Source of the DNA: Malurus cyaneus samueli
Taxonomy: Eukaryota > Chordata > Aves > Passeriformes > Maluridae
Assembly: GCA_009741485.1 (NCBI GenBank)
Contig: CM019236.1
Location: forward strand, 32,433,772 to 32,497,771
Length of the DNA stretch: 64,000 nucleotides
Direction of reading: 5' to 3'
The notes under the pieces were generated by a model, which worked only from the letters and a program-made list of their open reading frames with translations, was not told the origin of the DNA and ran no database searches. Position 1 is the first letter of the stretch. Each line of letters opens with the position of its first letter. The position numbers were made by a program, and so were the translations under genes. This document shows positions 1 to 14,600 of this stretch, in pieces.

Positions 1-3000
1 GGCAATGAGAAAAAAGAATGACAGAACTTCAAAAAACCCAAAGGCTCTAGGCCTGCAAACACTTATACAAGTATGCAGTTTCATGCACGTGCATCAGAGA
101 ATTTTACTACTGTGTTCAAGAATTTGTATTTTGGGGCCCAAGGTGTTGGAACTATTGATGTTCCTCAAAAGAAGCCTCATGTTTCAAACCAAGCTATGTT
201 AATAAACGCACAAAAGTTTTCATTGAGCTAATAATCTTTAAAAAGAAATTAATAAACTTTGACAAATTTTTCACAACATAGAAAAAATACAAGCCCAAGT
301 ATTAACAGATCCAGGTGTTAAAGCACAGCTCACTGAAAGCAAACTGCTGTCCACAACTGCTCATAACCACAGTAAAGGCCATTCCAGCTCTCCTTTTATA
401 AAAGCTTAAATATCACAAAGCAGGATTAGTTACATACACAGTGTGAACAACATGCTTGCCAATTTCATGTAGGAGACTGTGCTATCACTGACATCACACA
501 GATGTTAGCAGTTTTGACCTTTCTTAAGGAGATTAAAAAAACTCAAAAAAACGTAACAATCACAAAGCTTTTCAGGGTGAGGAAAAAAATTAAAAAGATG
601 CCCAGAAAACTCCAAACAGTAAAAAGCTGAAACTACAACACCTATCTGAACAAAGCAAGGGAAAGTAAATTCTGCTGGAATTACAATGTATTAAATTACT
701 AACAAAATCTTATTCACTTTTTTTTTAGGAGGATTTCCTCATGATATTTAGATCTGAAAAAGAAGAGTGAACTTGCGTTTTCCAAATTTTTGTGAAACAG
801 TTTTATTCCCTTAGTTCTAGGAATAATTTCTCATTGTTACATCAGGTAGTTTACAACCAGTAAAGGTACGGGCTAAGCAACAACCAGCTGGAAATAACCC
901 AAGAAATCTCCAGTCTAGTTTTTCACTCATTGTCCTTTACAATCTCATACTCTTTGAGGTTTCAAATTACTAACATCATGCAGGAATTTCTGGAGAACCA
1001 AGCCCACCAATGCTTGCAAATAGCCACAGCAGTTTCTGTGTCACACAGGAATCTTAATACAGAACTGCATCTGTACACATATAAGTCAAAGGATAATCAT
1101 TGTTTAAGGACTTGTGAGGAAGACTGCTTTGCTTAACACTGAACTAGGGAAAATACTCACCCTGAAGCCCCTGGTGAGTCTGTGCTCATCACTTTTCCAA
1201 CATATTTCCCCTGATATTTGAGTCTTGACAAATGCTCACAGTACATCTTCCCTCCAGAGAATGAAGAAGACAGAGCAAGTCCAAGTATTTACTATACATG
1301 CTTCCGTAAAAAACACCCACTGGCTTCCCTCATCTTTCCTAAGGCAACTCTACAAGCCAGGAAACTCTACAGGAAATGCCTGCAAAAAACATTGAAAATT
1401 TTGAAGAGTAAAACCAGCTTGAGCTAACCACTGTAGATTATCCATGTTTTGGATGAACAGGACCCTCTCTACCTTCTTTTGTTTGCACTCCTGTTGATTT
1501 CAAGGCTATGCCTTCTCAAGTTAACCCTTTCAAAAGCTTGGTAAGGGGGTTCCAAGTTGTGCTGACACTCCATGTATTTAACTTGTGAAAAATCCAAACA
1601 ATTTGTTTCAAACTATATGCTACGTTGGAAATGAATAGCTACAATATCACTAGAGAAAGTCAGATACAGTTTTAGTATTTTTAAGAAAATGTCTTATGGA
1701 CAACTAGACTCTAAGGGTTTGTAGGACAAAAGCTTGAAACTTCAAATTACTTTGGTGAGAGGCATAGCATGCAGCCCAACACCATTGATTTCAATTGGCC
1801 CCTTAATAAAACCACTTAAAACAGGCCTTCTGAAAAAATGTCAGAAAATTTTTGCATCTGGCCCCATTCACCATCATCAGTACAAATGCAGGATAAAAAC
1901 TTGGCCATTATGAGAGAAAAAATTTTGGACATGTGATTTAAAAGCTTCTTCCTCCCTTACTTTGCTTAAATTAAACACTTCTGTATTCCATATTTATTAA
2001 TGTTATCTTGATGACACCAGAAATCTCCATTGCTAAAATCTGTCCTGATGTTACACCCTGTCTTTTGAACACTGCTGGCCTGGGAGCAAGCAAAAGGAGA
2101 AGGCAGCAGACTATTCTACTTTTCAGACATTCAGTCAAGACTAAAGTCACCCTTAGAGGACAGAGATCAGTCCCTGTACTCATACCCTGAGCAACACAAG
2201 CCAAGAACTTGCTTTTGTTGCTAGTGAGGCAACAAAATCTATAATCTAAAAGATCACAACAACTAAGGAGGGCCACAACTTTTTTCTTTTATTATTTTAC
2301 ATGAACATAAAGTTATGAAGCCAGCAGAAACATTGGAGAGGACTCTAGACAGACGCAGTAACCAGCTGCTGCTCTACAATTTGGCAAGCATATTTAATTT
2401 TTGCCAAGCAATTGGCACAAGTCTTCAGGCTTATATGAAGAAACAGTGTTTGTAGTATTCAAGCCCATCCACGTGCTGCCATTGTCAGGAATGCAAAAAA
2501 CACCCCACAATTCTAACCATGATGTTCCTTGGCTAGATGGAACAGTCTTTTAGGGTGTACCAATGCCAGAAGCCCCCATAAGAGTGCCACACCTTTAAGC
2601 CCTGCCCATTCAGAATCAAAAATTTATTTTACTTTCTTGGATCTGGAAGATACTTTCCTGCTGTAGAAGAAAGACTTGACATTAGTAGAGAACCTCTCAA
2701 ATTCAATTTCCAACTCAGGCTAATGGCATGAATCAGGAAGTCACTAGTTAAACTAAAATATCAATAGAAATTAAAAACAAAAAAAAACCTTTTTCTTTTT
2801 TTTGAAGTCAGGACTGCTGCCAAGCTATGAATTTCTTTAGAAAAATAAACAGGTGGTTCAGCTTCACTATGGATCAGCTCCTCTGTAGAGCGTTAAAGTA
2901 GCGGGTTTGGTATACAACTGTCAAAAACATAAGAAGTAGCCTGAGTCAGTGCTGACGTCTTTTGTTTATCCTTAGATTTGACTGGGTGCAAAGTGTTAAA

Positions 3001-4055
3001 TTTCTCTATCACAGACATACCAAATCAATAATGCTGTCACATTTTAGTTACATGTCCACCTTCAACCATAATGCTATAAAAGCCTACTGAGTTATTAGTC
3101 TGCAGTAGAGAGAATTCTGAGAGCTAGGCAAGCAGAGCTCAGCTCCCATATCACTGACAGGCTGCAGCTCACTCTCCACCACTAGTATACTACTGCTATC
3201 ACTGTACCAGTGTGCCAAGTGGAGGCTCTTAAAACAGGACATTAAACTAAGTGGCATATCTTTTAAGTGTAACTGCAATAACCTTCATCTCTGGCATCAG
3301 ATTTGGAGATGACAGAAAAAAATGTTTGCTCATTTTGGTCAAATACTGCAGAAGAAAAGACGTTATTAGGTCATTTCCCTTCTTCTCCAAGAAGTAGTCT
3401 GATTAATTTATTTGTGGATTTAAGATTACCAGTTGAGAAACCAGTTAGACAGTTTAAATGCTCTCACACAAAAACAAACCAGCATAAACCAGAGTAAAAA
3501 ATTGAAGGATGTACATAGAACATAAAAAGCATAAACACGAGTTGCATGGACACCACAAATACCAGAAGGTGTAAGACCAGCTTTGGCACGACCACACTAG
3601 AAGTTTTTAAACCTCTTGCTTAGTTGGGCAGTGAAGTTTCCTGGACTACCACATGACTTTCATAGCGGTTACCTTGCAAGCATTCAAATAAAGAGGGAAT
3701 TCACTGCTCCTCAGAAATGTACAAACTCTAAAAATACAAGACAGCTCCCTTTTCTGGCCTTCCTTATCCACTGAGTAAACAGAGTATCACAGGCCACTTC
3801 AAGAAAAACAAAATGTAGCACTGGAAGAAACTGAAGAAGAAAGCTTTTTTAAAGATTACATTATTTTCCTTTCAAGTGAAAAGTTTTCTATTACCCTTTT
3901 CTTATTACAGATCTGTAGGGTTCCTAGTTGGCAGATAACCATTTGTCAGCTACAGTGGAAACTTTTGCCTAAGCTTTGCAATTTCCTTTGGACCTTAAAA
4001 ATTAATACTGCAGTCGCCTTAACTCCTAAACATGCTGCAAAGTCTGCAGGTCTTA

Positions 4056-4086
4056 GAAGTGAAATTCACTTAGAAGTGAAATTCAT
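4056..4086. repeat. Short tandem duplication
   Basis: The phrase agaagtgaaattca occurs twice in a row with a period of about 16-17 bases. It is a minor local duplication in MLLT3 intron 2 with no evident function. Confidence 0.6.
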
Positions 4087-4771
4087 TTACTTACTACGGT
4101 AAGTTAAAGCTTCTCATACTAAAGAGTCAGAGCCAAGACCACAACACATCAGCAGCAACCTCAAAGCAGTATTTACACATTCAAATAATTTAAGAATGTC
4201 TTTCATTTTAACACAATATCTCATCTTACATGACAAGCTTCCACTGAAAGAGGTGAGCCATCCATTTTGACAGCAGGCTGCACCCACACCTATCAAGTCA
4301 CACATGCACTTTATTAAGTTGTTTGCTGTACGCATGAATCCAGTTGTATTCACAAGAGCTCTCAGAATAAAATGAGTTGTCTAAAAACCGGGACAGCAAT
4401 CTTTGAGAAAGAGGAAGACAAAAACAAAGTATTTAAGTGGGGTGTTGAGCAACTCCAGAACAGTTTATTTTCATCCTTAACTAAGGCACAGTATGATTAG
4501 TCATAATGCACTTCAGCTTGGTAGATGAGCTCACAAGCTGCAAATCACTTTCTGCAGCTAGAGATTTTATTTATAGATGTTGAAAGGAATCATGTTCAGT
4601 TTTTTTTTTTGCTATAAACTTTACACAGGAAATAATGACATAGCAGCAGCAAGTACAAAGTGGTATAAACAAGATCTCTTGTAAGGACCCATTACCTTTT
4701 AAAGTCTCTCAGGCACTCTTAGCACTCACAGAAAGAATGGATGCACTTCAGATTCTTACCCAAGAGCTACA

Positions 4772-4788
4772 ACACACACACACACACA
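4772..4788. repeat. (AC)n microsatellite
   Basis: A pure AC dinucleotide run of about 8.5 units inside MLLT3 intron 2. Confidence 0.9.
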
Positions 4789-7700
4789 AGTGCAGCATAC
4801 ATAATAGCAAATGGAAAATAAACTCTTCTGGGTGCCTCAACTAGTGTACAGAGACCAAGATAGTCAGAAATGCCACATGACTGATAGTTTAGAAGCTGAG
4901 AATGGGGACACTGTGGAATGAAAAACTCACAAAGGCACTTCACCTACCACAGACTGTGTACATATCCTTTGCACAAACACAAGGGGAAACCTGCAACCAA
5001 ATGAGACCACACGAGCACATCAAGTGGAAGATACACAACAAATGCACCTCCTCTTCTCCTGTGGACTAGTTCACAGGTCAGAGACACCCATAGATCACAA
5101 CAAACTACATCAATTTTAATTTAATTCTGTTTCACAACAACACCAATAAGATCTAAAATTTATTTATTACTAGGAACTTGTTGAAAGCAAAATCATTATA
5201 GCCATGATGTTAGAGCAGGTGGCTGGAGAGTTCTCTTTCACATGCCAGCTGAGTTTAGTGTGCCACAAGGTTGAAAGCTACTTGAGATACATCCAAAGTC
5301 TCCACCCTGTTACTGCTCCACAACTGAATGACTTGTTAACAATTTAGAATGTAAATTGCATGAGAAATAACCTAAGCTACACAATGCTCAAACTACCAAC
5401 TGCATTGTCAAGTTACACCCAAGTTACCTGAAGTGATAAATCCCCTAACAACACAGCCTGCATGGCAGTTCAATTCAAGCTAAATATTAAGTTGTGCAAT
5501 TTCTCACACCTCATTGCGTAGAAGTATTTGCAACAGGTATTTGTCCTTCATCTTGGATAACTGTACGGTTTTCATTTCTGGCAAAGCTTTTCAAAAAAGG
5601 AAATGGACTACATATTCAATGTAATACAAAGTTCACAGAATCCAAATCCTCACGAGCTACTCTTAAACAATCCCATCCCAGCAAGGACATCATTAGCTCA
5701 CTGAGAAGCCCAAGAACTGAACCAAGACCAATGCTGTATAAAAAGGACAGTACTTGTCAGGCCAAATTACTGATACTAGCAAGACAAATCAGGAGACAAC
5801 ATTCAAATACTATAAACTGAGAAGAAACAGCTATGTCTTAAAACCAAGGATTAGTTGCTGAAAAAGACCCATAGCCTATACGACAAGGGCACATCCAAAT
5901 ATTCAGGTGTTTCTTCCATCTTTAATAGATCAATGTGAAAGCTGGAAACCAGCTAAGGCTATAACCAAACCAGCTAAAAGTCATTGTGAACAATCAGCTT
6001 TAAATCTAGAGATCTAGAAGAAATGAATCTAGGACAAAGCCCTCAGCTTATTAAAATGTCTAGTCATCTTCAGATACCACAAGACAAACTCAAAATAAAG
6101 AAATCAGTCTTTTTAGTGACAGGAGTGCCACTGGTAGCAAGACGAATGGCATTAATTCTTGAGATAAAAATCTCTTTCAGAGTAAGAGCTAACAGGAATA
6201 CTGAAATTTGACTGGCCAGGCCAGTACTAGAAGAGCCAACTTTGCTCGTGCATCAAGTTAAGCCCAACAGCAAAAAGAAGTTTCATTGCCTCTTGAATAT
6301 TAATGTTCCAAAAGGAATCAGCATCTTTTAAGAACCAGAAAGAAATAAGAGACAAAGAAATTAAGGGTGCCTAATAATTAAAAATAACTTGGTTGTCTGC
6401 AGGGCTACACAGACTTACACAGGGCTACAGCAAAAGGATGAGTACAGGAGCAGAATTGTTAGCCTCTCCTATGCTCAGCATGCTGCAGTGGGTCACTGAT
6501 TCTTCCAGATCCCAAATTTTCATTTTTAAGTTGGATAATTTTTTCCTTTCATGCTCTGCTGTATTTACAGAGTACAGACTATTGCCAACTAAATGCTCAA
6601 CTGGGATTGCACTATTGCCTTGACTCCTTGTAATTGTTAAGTACTGGAATTTTCATCTGCTACCAATTGGTTTTGTTACTTTACCAAGTGACCTGCAGTT
6701 CCAAATCTCTTCAGCCATGCACAGTGACACATCTACGAATGCTACTCTTTTCTAAGAAAGTATCTTCCAGCACTTGTAATTACCACAAGCCACTGAATGG
6801 CATCCTAGAGGACACTTCTTCCCTACATCGCTCCCCTACATTGGGCTCTGGGATAACTTCACATATAAATTCACATGTTCATTCAGAGTACTCTGTACAG
6901 CCAAGTGAGAAACAAGACATAGAAGCAAATCACCAGGTGCTATCAGTATAGAAGAAAGAAAAATTCCTTTGTTGGTATTCAGTGCTTTCTAACTCCTGGT
7001 TTCCAGATAAGATTACCAACATTTCTAAGAGGGCTTCCCAAAGCAACCAAGAAGGTATCAAACTGCAGTTTCTGGTTGGTACACTTAACTTTTCAATCAC
7101 AAGTGGTACACGTACAAGTAATTTGGAGCAAGACACCAAGGGCATCAAGCTTATATTCACAAGAGAAAAATAACTAATCCAAATTTTCCGAAAGTGAGGT
7201 CACTTGGACTGCTTCCTAATACTGCATAGGTTTGCATGAATTCTCCTTCTGACTTACTAATAATTAAGTTCCTATTGACCTGTGCATTTTAGATCGTGTG
7301 AGCTAAATGTACTAAATGATAAAACAAATGTGCAATTTCACAATGCAAGTATAGTATTAAATACCCTTGAAGTAGACAAAGTCCTTTTTAACTTTTCTTC
7401 AACAGAAAGCTTTCTAAATCCTGTTTCCGTTTTTTTCCTTTGAGAAAATGGAGAAGCAATTAGCATTTACAGCTTAGTTCCTGCTTCCAAAATACCCCTT
7501 TAACTTTTTTTATTATTTTTATGGTGGATATAAATCGCACCAAATTGTCAAATCACAGCTATTTTCTATGCTACCTATACAAATAGGGCTGATTTCAGGC
7601 AAGCCATAAAACAATTATGGCTGAATTCCTGTAGCCCTTTGATATTCCAGCTTGCCTGCAGGGCTTCAAAGCTATCTTAGGGCAATGCTAAAAATCTAAT

Positions 7701-9455
7701 TTCCAGAAGGCACAGAAGGAAAATAAGGCATATCAATTCCCACATGTTCAAACATGAACAGACCAAAATCTTAGTACTGGGATGATTATGTTTGGAAGTG
7801 ACTTAGAACAAACACAGATAAGATACAGCAACAGTTCAAAAGGACACTTGCCTCATAGAAGGCATAGATACAAACACCTTGAGAAACAGGGCTTAAGGCA
7901 CACTACACCTGATCCCCTAGTACTTTCTGCAGGTTGGGAAGCACATTTTCCTGCTTGAACATTCAGCTCTAAACCCTTCTTGTGTGGAAGCAATGAAGTG
8001 GGTCAGAAATAATCATAACTTGTAAAGGGAAATGCAAAAAAGCTGCCAAAGACTGCAGAGGAAGCAAAGACATGATCCTTCCCTTTAAGGTACTGATACT
8101 GCCAGTACAAAATTACAAACACATAGAGGTTCAACTATGACAGGAACCTGAGAATCTACATAGGTGTATTTTACATTGATACTGTTATTTATTACATGGA
8201 AAGGTTTCCCCCTTATTTAAGCTGGGGAAGCTGGTTCTTGCTGTGCCAACTTGATTTCTGATAACATGAAACATCTCTGAGAAAGGCAAGGGGAGAACAC
8301 TATAACCCCTTTAAATAATTCCAGCAACATTTTTGCCTCTTAAACTGGAATTTAGAAGAGATTCAATTGAACAAATTGAAGACTGATTATTATATTTCTT
8401 TGCATGAGAGAACCTTCCATGCTGGCCAAAGAAAACACCTATTAGAGCAGTATAATTTACATTCGTGCAGACACACAAAAAATGCAAAACATCTTTTAAC
8501 TCCTTGCTATTGAAGTGTCTGCTGTTTTTTAGTCAAAGGCTAAAACATTTTTGCCTGTAATTTGTACACTGCACAGGCACACATGAATGCAAATACAGAG
8601 AGTCAGTATTAAATGAGGCACATGCATTTGTAAATAGATCCTGTAAGGAAAAAAAAAGTGACAAGTTCTAGAAGTGCTGCAGAAAATGAACAATATCTGA
8701 AAACACCAAACCACAAAAAAAAAAATTTCCAAATCTATCCTCTTTAGAATAAGTACCAACCTGGTGATCGCTAACAAATAGTTCAGTCAATAAAGAGAAT
8801 ATCAAAAAAGAAAGAGTAATCTTTAATATTTGCCCTTTCCTGATTAGCACCCACCTCCTATTCTTTTGTGGCACTTTTGAAAACACATGCTTCTCATGTT
8901 CATTTAGCATCTGTCCTAACTTTTATGAAGACCGCTCTTCGTAACTTTGGGAAGGAAAATGGCAAAAACCCTTTCAATCCCTTACCTGGCCATTGCTGGA
9001 GACATTTTGTACCTAATGTATCCTTAATCTGCAGTTAAATCACTGGATGTCAAATGGGCCCCCACACTGGTTTTGTAGAAGTAGTTTAGACATCAGCACA
9101 CTATATTAATAGTACAGAATAGCCTGCATAAAAATACATTAACATAAATAACTCTGTCCAGTGAGGAGGAAGAAGAAGCCTTATCTTTTGTGCCTGATTG
9201 CATGCCAGTCTCAATCATCATTAACTTCCTTTGGTGTTATTCGTACAAAGATTCTGTATTCTCTAGTTTAAAATAAAATGGTTAATAAAAGAATGTTCCA
9301 GAAATTCTCTGCATTTAGATTAAGCCACTAAGATTTCAAGGCAAACAAACTGATCTAATTACTGCATTACATTCCAAAATCACTTAAAAGCTTAAAAGAG
9401 AATATTATGCCTCTAAAGCAACAATACAAATAAACATGTTCACAGATTGTGTGCT

Positions 9456-9478
9456 CTATAGAGCTTTAAGCTCTATAG
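9456..9478. repeat. Perfect inverted repeat, 11-bp arms
   Basis: The left arm ctatagagctt is followed by one T and then its exact reverse complement aagctctatag. The palindrome is AT-rich and could fold into a tight hairpin or cruciform. It lies in MLLT3 intron 2 and no regulatory role is evident. Confidence 0.8.
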
Positions 9479-9669
9479 CTTAAAATAATACATATATATC
9501 AAATGCTCATTAAACTGATTTTTAAAACAAGAGGTTAATTTAGATTTTAATCAAGAAAATACTGTTGTCTAGATCTAAGGACAGTCTACAAAAGAAGGAA
9601 GTTAAACCAAAATGTGAAACTTTTCATTGCCTAGGACACACATTGACATCGTCCCAGATTTTAACTACT

Positions 9670-9740
9670 GCTAAACACAAAAAAAACAAAAACACAAACC
9701 AACCAAAAAATACAAAACACAAAAATAAACAAAAGCCACA
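9670..9740. repeat. A-rich low-complexity tract
   Basis: A stretch made almost entirely of A with scattered C (caaaaacacaaacc-type text). It is simple sequence in MLLT3 intron 2, possibly an old poly(A) tail, but no flanking element was recognised. Confidence 0.6.
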
Positions 9741-10489
9741 ATTTAAATATTCCATATTGAAACATAATAACTACTTTTGACTATATGTTTAAAATGTCAA
9801 TCTACAAGTAGCCTATTCATATTTCAACTAATATAAATTTCAGTTCAGATATAAAGACAAAAAATGTAATGAAATATCCCTGCAGACCATGATCAGTAAT
9901 TTAATACAACTAAACTTTTGTTCCAATACCTGCAAGGTCTGCAGCAATGGTTTAACTATGCCTCTATTATTAAACACAAATTCAAGGAAGTAATCTAATG
10001 TGGAGCTGCTTCATAGAAACCAATTTGTTTCTATTTAGTTCCAGGCAATACCCACTAGAAGAGCAGGGCTAGGATGGGACAGCAGTGCCTGCAGACTCAA
10101 ACAAGTATTTCACTAATGCTGGCTGCTTTATTTGGTTTAGGTTCACGGGCTGGTCTTGGTGAATTTGCACACAACTGCCAAAGGTATTTAAAGAGCTTGG
10201 ATGAAGTTGCTTCACAACTCCTTCAAGCAATTTATACACAAATACTGCATTTTTAAGTCCATTGCATTGTTTTTTATTAAAAAAATTACTGAGGGAAGAA
10301 TTATACAAAGAATAAGAAAAGCCAACTTCTCCAAAGAAAGGATACTGGGTAATTCAGAGACTGGTTGGAGGGTTATTACCTCCCCATACTTGCACAGAGA
10401 AGAATTTAAGATCACAAGATAGGGAATAAAATTAAGTGTTCTGGTTGCCTTTTTATTAAGCAAATAAGCATCATACTAAGACCAATCTC

Positions 10490-10508
10490 AAAAAAAAAAA
10501 AAAAAAAA
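10490..10508. repeat. Poly(A) run of 19
   Basis: Nineteen consecutive A bases in MLLT3 intron 2. No recognisable retrotransposon body is attached. Confidence 0.9.
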
Positions 10509-11339
10509 TTAATGTTGCTTAGAAGTATCTCTTCTTCGACAGTAAGGATAATGATTTGTATTGCTATATTGCTACTTCCAATATTACTGTAAGAATAATG
10601 AGTAGACTGAGTTATGAATAGAATGCTTTTCTCTGAGAAAATATCACAGCAAGATTGTGTAGATACAGGCTAAAACCTGGCACAAATGAAAGGGGCCCAA
10701 AAAAGCCTCAACAAATTTAAGTTGGGACTTTTTCTTTTAGAATATATACTAGGTACAAATGGAAGCATTTAGAATACTCACAGAAGCCATGCACTTAATT
10801 AAAAAACACTTCAGACACATTAGTGACAGTCAGGCAAAGACATAAACTTGAGAGCCAAAAAGATCCAGTGCAAAATTTCATTACAGACTGGAGCAGACCT
10901 TCTGCAGTTCTAAAGGATATAACCTCAACAGTAGCAACAACAAAACAAACTAGGAACCTTCATATATTACAGAGGAATTCACAAGAACAGTAGTTCTGAT
11001 TTCAGTAGAGCAAACAAAGATTTCTTTGGAAATCTCTAAAGGAAAGACTAAACAAAGCAATACGTCTCCCATACACAGCTTTTGGGAATTTTTTTTTCTC
11101 CTCTCAAAAAATGTACATAAGAAAAATATTTAGAAGGCATATCATTATCTCTTTATTCCTTGCTATTGCTCATGCCAATGCCCAGATCATTATTTTTTAA
11201 ATAATAGAAATTTACCTATTGAGGACTTTTTTGTATAGTTAACTGACCTTGCCCAAAACTAGTTCAATTGCACTTCCATCCTCCTGTCAGCTACCAAATT
11301 TAGAGAATAATTTACATAAATACTTTACACATTCAGTCT

Positions 11340-11630
11340 TCAAATGCAGCAAAATGCTTCCGCAGCCTTCCTCCCTGCTTCTTAAAAAGCCCAGTGCAGA
11401 TCCCATGCAGAGTTATCCACCGGGAGCAGACATCCACCTCTGTCTCCCTGTTGGCCTGACCATTGGGTCCCTCCCTGGCACACTGCCTGTGCCGAACAGA
11501 AGCCAGGCTCTGGAATGCAGCGCCTGCTGGGCCAGCACTCAGCAAAACAAAACCCCAAGCCCGGCAAGACACAGACAGACTCAGTGCACAGGACACAGAC
11601 CCTACACAGCACCTCTCCTTACTAAACATT
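11340..11630. other. GC-rich patch of unknown nature in MLLT3 intron 2
   Basis: About 290 bases with clearly higher GC than the AT-rich intron around them, rich in ccctg and ctccc words and with a few CpG. It holds overlapping chance open frames on both strands (up to 147 codons on plus at 11249-11692), but their translations match no family I recognise and lack splice-site context. It could be an old repeat fragment or a regulatory element. Confidence 0.35.
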
Positions 11631-14600
11631 CCACTAGTAGAAGGCAGCAATTGGATATTGGCTGCAAAGGGCTAGGCATTCGATCTGGCTAAAAAGAACA
11701 AATCTTACTATTCTGTTTTTCAGTGTCCACTTCTTTCCCCTAGCAAAAACTTATGTCACAGAGGCAAAACACAACACCATCATAAAAAAAAATATTGCAA
11801 GGACACACTACTCTTTTAAAAGCAAAAGCTTTTCAGTTTTTTATGTTCAGGGATATACAAAGAAACACTTTGTAAGAACTATTTCAAAGCCATATTCATT
11901 AAGACCTTTTCAGAGAAACAGGCTGGAGACTGTACACATTTCAATATACTTTATTCTTTCACATAGTTTTGGTTTTTCTTGTAGCCATATTAAGTCATTT
12001 TAAGACACCAAGAGTGTCCATAAATACATTGAGCCCCCAGGCTGGGTGAGAAAAAAAACCTAACAAAAATAAAACAAAACAAAAAATACCCAACAAGTCA
12101 ACCTAAAACACAAAGCCACAAAAATAAAAATCATCTGGCAGTATCCTAGTTAAAAACCCCCATCCTTGAATATCACACTAAATCTGTGCATCTCCATGTT
12201 CAAAGAGCACACAAGATTTCAAATTTAATCCACCTTTCTCCTGCTTTTTAGTAAAGCATGGTGCCAGTGCTATGATGACATGAACGAACCCCCACTGTAT
12301 AAATTGCTTTTACCAAGTTCTTCAGTACAATATTCACTTGGAATTTACATTGTGTAAAATGAAATGTGCATATTTTTTGTTATTATATAGAGTCTGGTAC
12401 TAGATAGTAAGAGGAATAAAAATTTCACTTACCCATTTAATAGTCATGAATCAAAATTCCTCAAGAAAAATTCATCACAAGAAAAGGCTGCTTTGAGTAA
12501 CAGCAAACATATTTGGACTTGCCATTTTTCCAAACGCATGATGGAAAACACTATGATTGCTGGCTTCTAGCCCACAGTGTCAAGTAGTTCTGTTTCCAAT
12601 GAATCTCTACGTTATTCATTTCTGGATAACTTGCCCTTTAAAGTTTGCACACAAAAGGTAAAATACTGTCTCCCTCTAAGTATACATAAACCTACACCTT
12701 CTCTGTCAACCCCTATTTTAAGATAAATGTTCACATTTCTTCCATCCAGAATGAACAAAACAAATAGCATCGGACTGAATTGGATGCAATTATCCTGTAC
12801 AAGCCTTAAAATAGCAGATGCAAATGGTAAATTTACACATATTGCAAACCACTCTATATCTTATGAATTATCAGCAAAATCATCCACCTTACACTGCTCA
12901 TTCAGTTCTGCTCTTGTTTTACTTTGTTATCTATAATAATTCACTTTGCCATTACAACCATCTGAAAACTGAAATACCTATGCCTTTATGACCAAGATGC
13001 CCTGTGAAAACTACATACATCCTGTATAGTCCTATGCTTTTTTACATAGAATTATGGACAAGTCACTGAAGTGATGCCATTGCAATTTATATGCGTCAGC
13101 TGCCCAGAATATGTCTGAACTGTATTTAAAAGAAATCACATTTGATCTGTCTTTTAGATGATGTCACACCTGTCAAGGCCTCTGTTAACACAGTGTGAAC
13201 AAATTTTTAAATCAAACTAATCCAACACCACTGGGCTTGTCCAGGGAGCTCAAAGAAATAAACATGAACTCCTCTAGAATGCAAGAGCCAGTGCAGGAGT
13301 TTGGCACAGGACTAACAGCCCATATCTGTCAAGCAAGGGAGAGAGTTAAGCCAAAGACACTGATAAGAAACTCTCTGATTACATCCATAAATAGATTTAA
13401 TGTTAAAATCAATCCCACGCAGATATTTAAGTAAACACACAAGTATTTTATATACTGCTCTTCCAGTCCTTTATATAGTAGAACACACATCAAAAAGGTA
13501 AAAATCACACAAAAAGCAAACATCTTGAATTACAAGAGAATTGTTTTATGATAAGATGAGAAATCACCACTTTCATACAAACATACACAGGTGTCAGAAT
13601 TTGCCTGTTTCCTTGTCTTCGTATAGCAATCTAGTCTATCAATAGCTACCAGGAAGGGAAGAAAGAGGATGATTGCCTATGAACTAAATTCTGCTGGTTG
13701 AAAATTGCAGGTATCCATCATAAGAATCTTACAAAAATTCACATAGTCAAACTTCATCAACCTATAAACTTAATTCTGGATTAAACATTTATAAATTAAT
13801 TGTGTTTTACGCAGCTATTAAGCATCAACAATGGGCTTTACATTCAGATTCTATTACCAAATAGTTGTTTCATAGATTCTACTAGAACAAAGAAGATTGA
13901 TCACCTTCAACATTTTCCCCCAAAACCTGAATATAAAATTACAAAAAAAAAACCAAGACCAAACCCAAATCCAACACACAAAAAAAATTCTAATCATAAT
14001 GCACAATGTTATTAAAATAATAGCCTCCATACCTTAAACTGTTCCACAAAAAAGTTACAAATCTGTCCAACATTGTACAACTTACTAAATCTTAACAGAT
14101 ATAATTATGCCTGCAGTTCACATTGCCTAGCCTGTAATTGTAAGTACTACATGATTTAAACATTTCTGACACGTTTATTTTTCTGAGGACAAAAACTGCA
14201 TAGATGTAAACAGAGTCACAATAATAAATACTGAGCAACACAGTATTGTTTTCCTTTTCTCTAATAAACACTAACACATTTAACAATCTCCAGTTTTAAT
14301 ACTAAGCTATTTTCTCTCTCATCTTACTAGAAAACCGGATAGATGTGATTTTGCACAAAGCAATCTGGGTCTCTGTACTCCAAGCAAGTATTACTCTACC
14401 GGCATCCAAAAATCTTTTGTACAACAGCCCTAAAACTCCACTTCCTGCCATCAAAAATCTGGAAGAACTACAGTGAATATAAATATTGTAGCTTTAGCAA
14501 GAAGTAACTAGACTGCTTCAGCAACTAAATGCTATATAAATGCAACCAAATGTAAAATAAATAACCGAAGTTCATCTCTTAAGACTTAAGGGGGTCAAAA

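Noticed and set aside
10074..10256. A 60-codon plus frame with a somewhat protein-like composition
   Set aside because: Short and unsupported by splice signals or a known family. Overlapping minus frames are equally long.
11249..11692. A 147-codon plus-strand frame in MLLT3 intron 2
   Set aside because: It overlaps frames on the other strand in a GC-rich patch and gives no recognisable protein or splice context.
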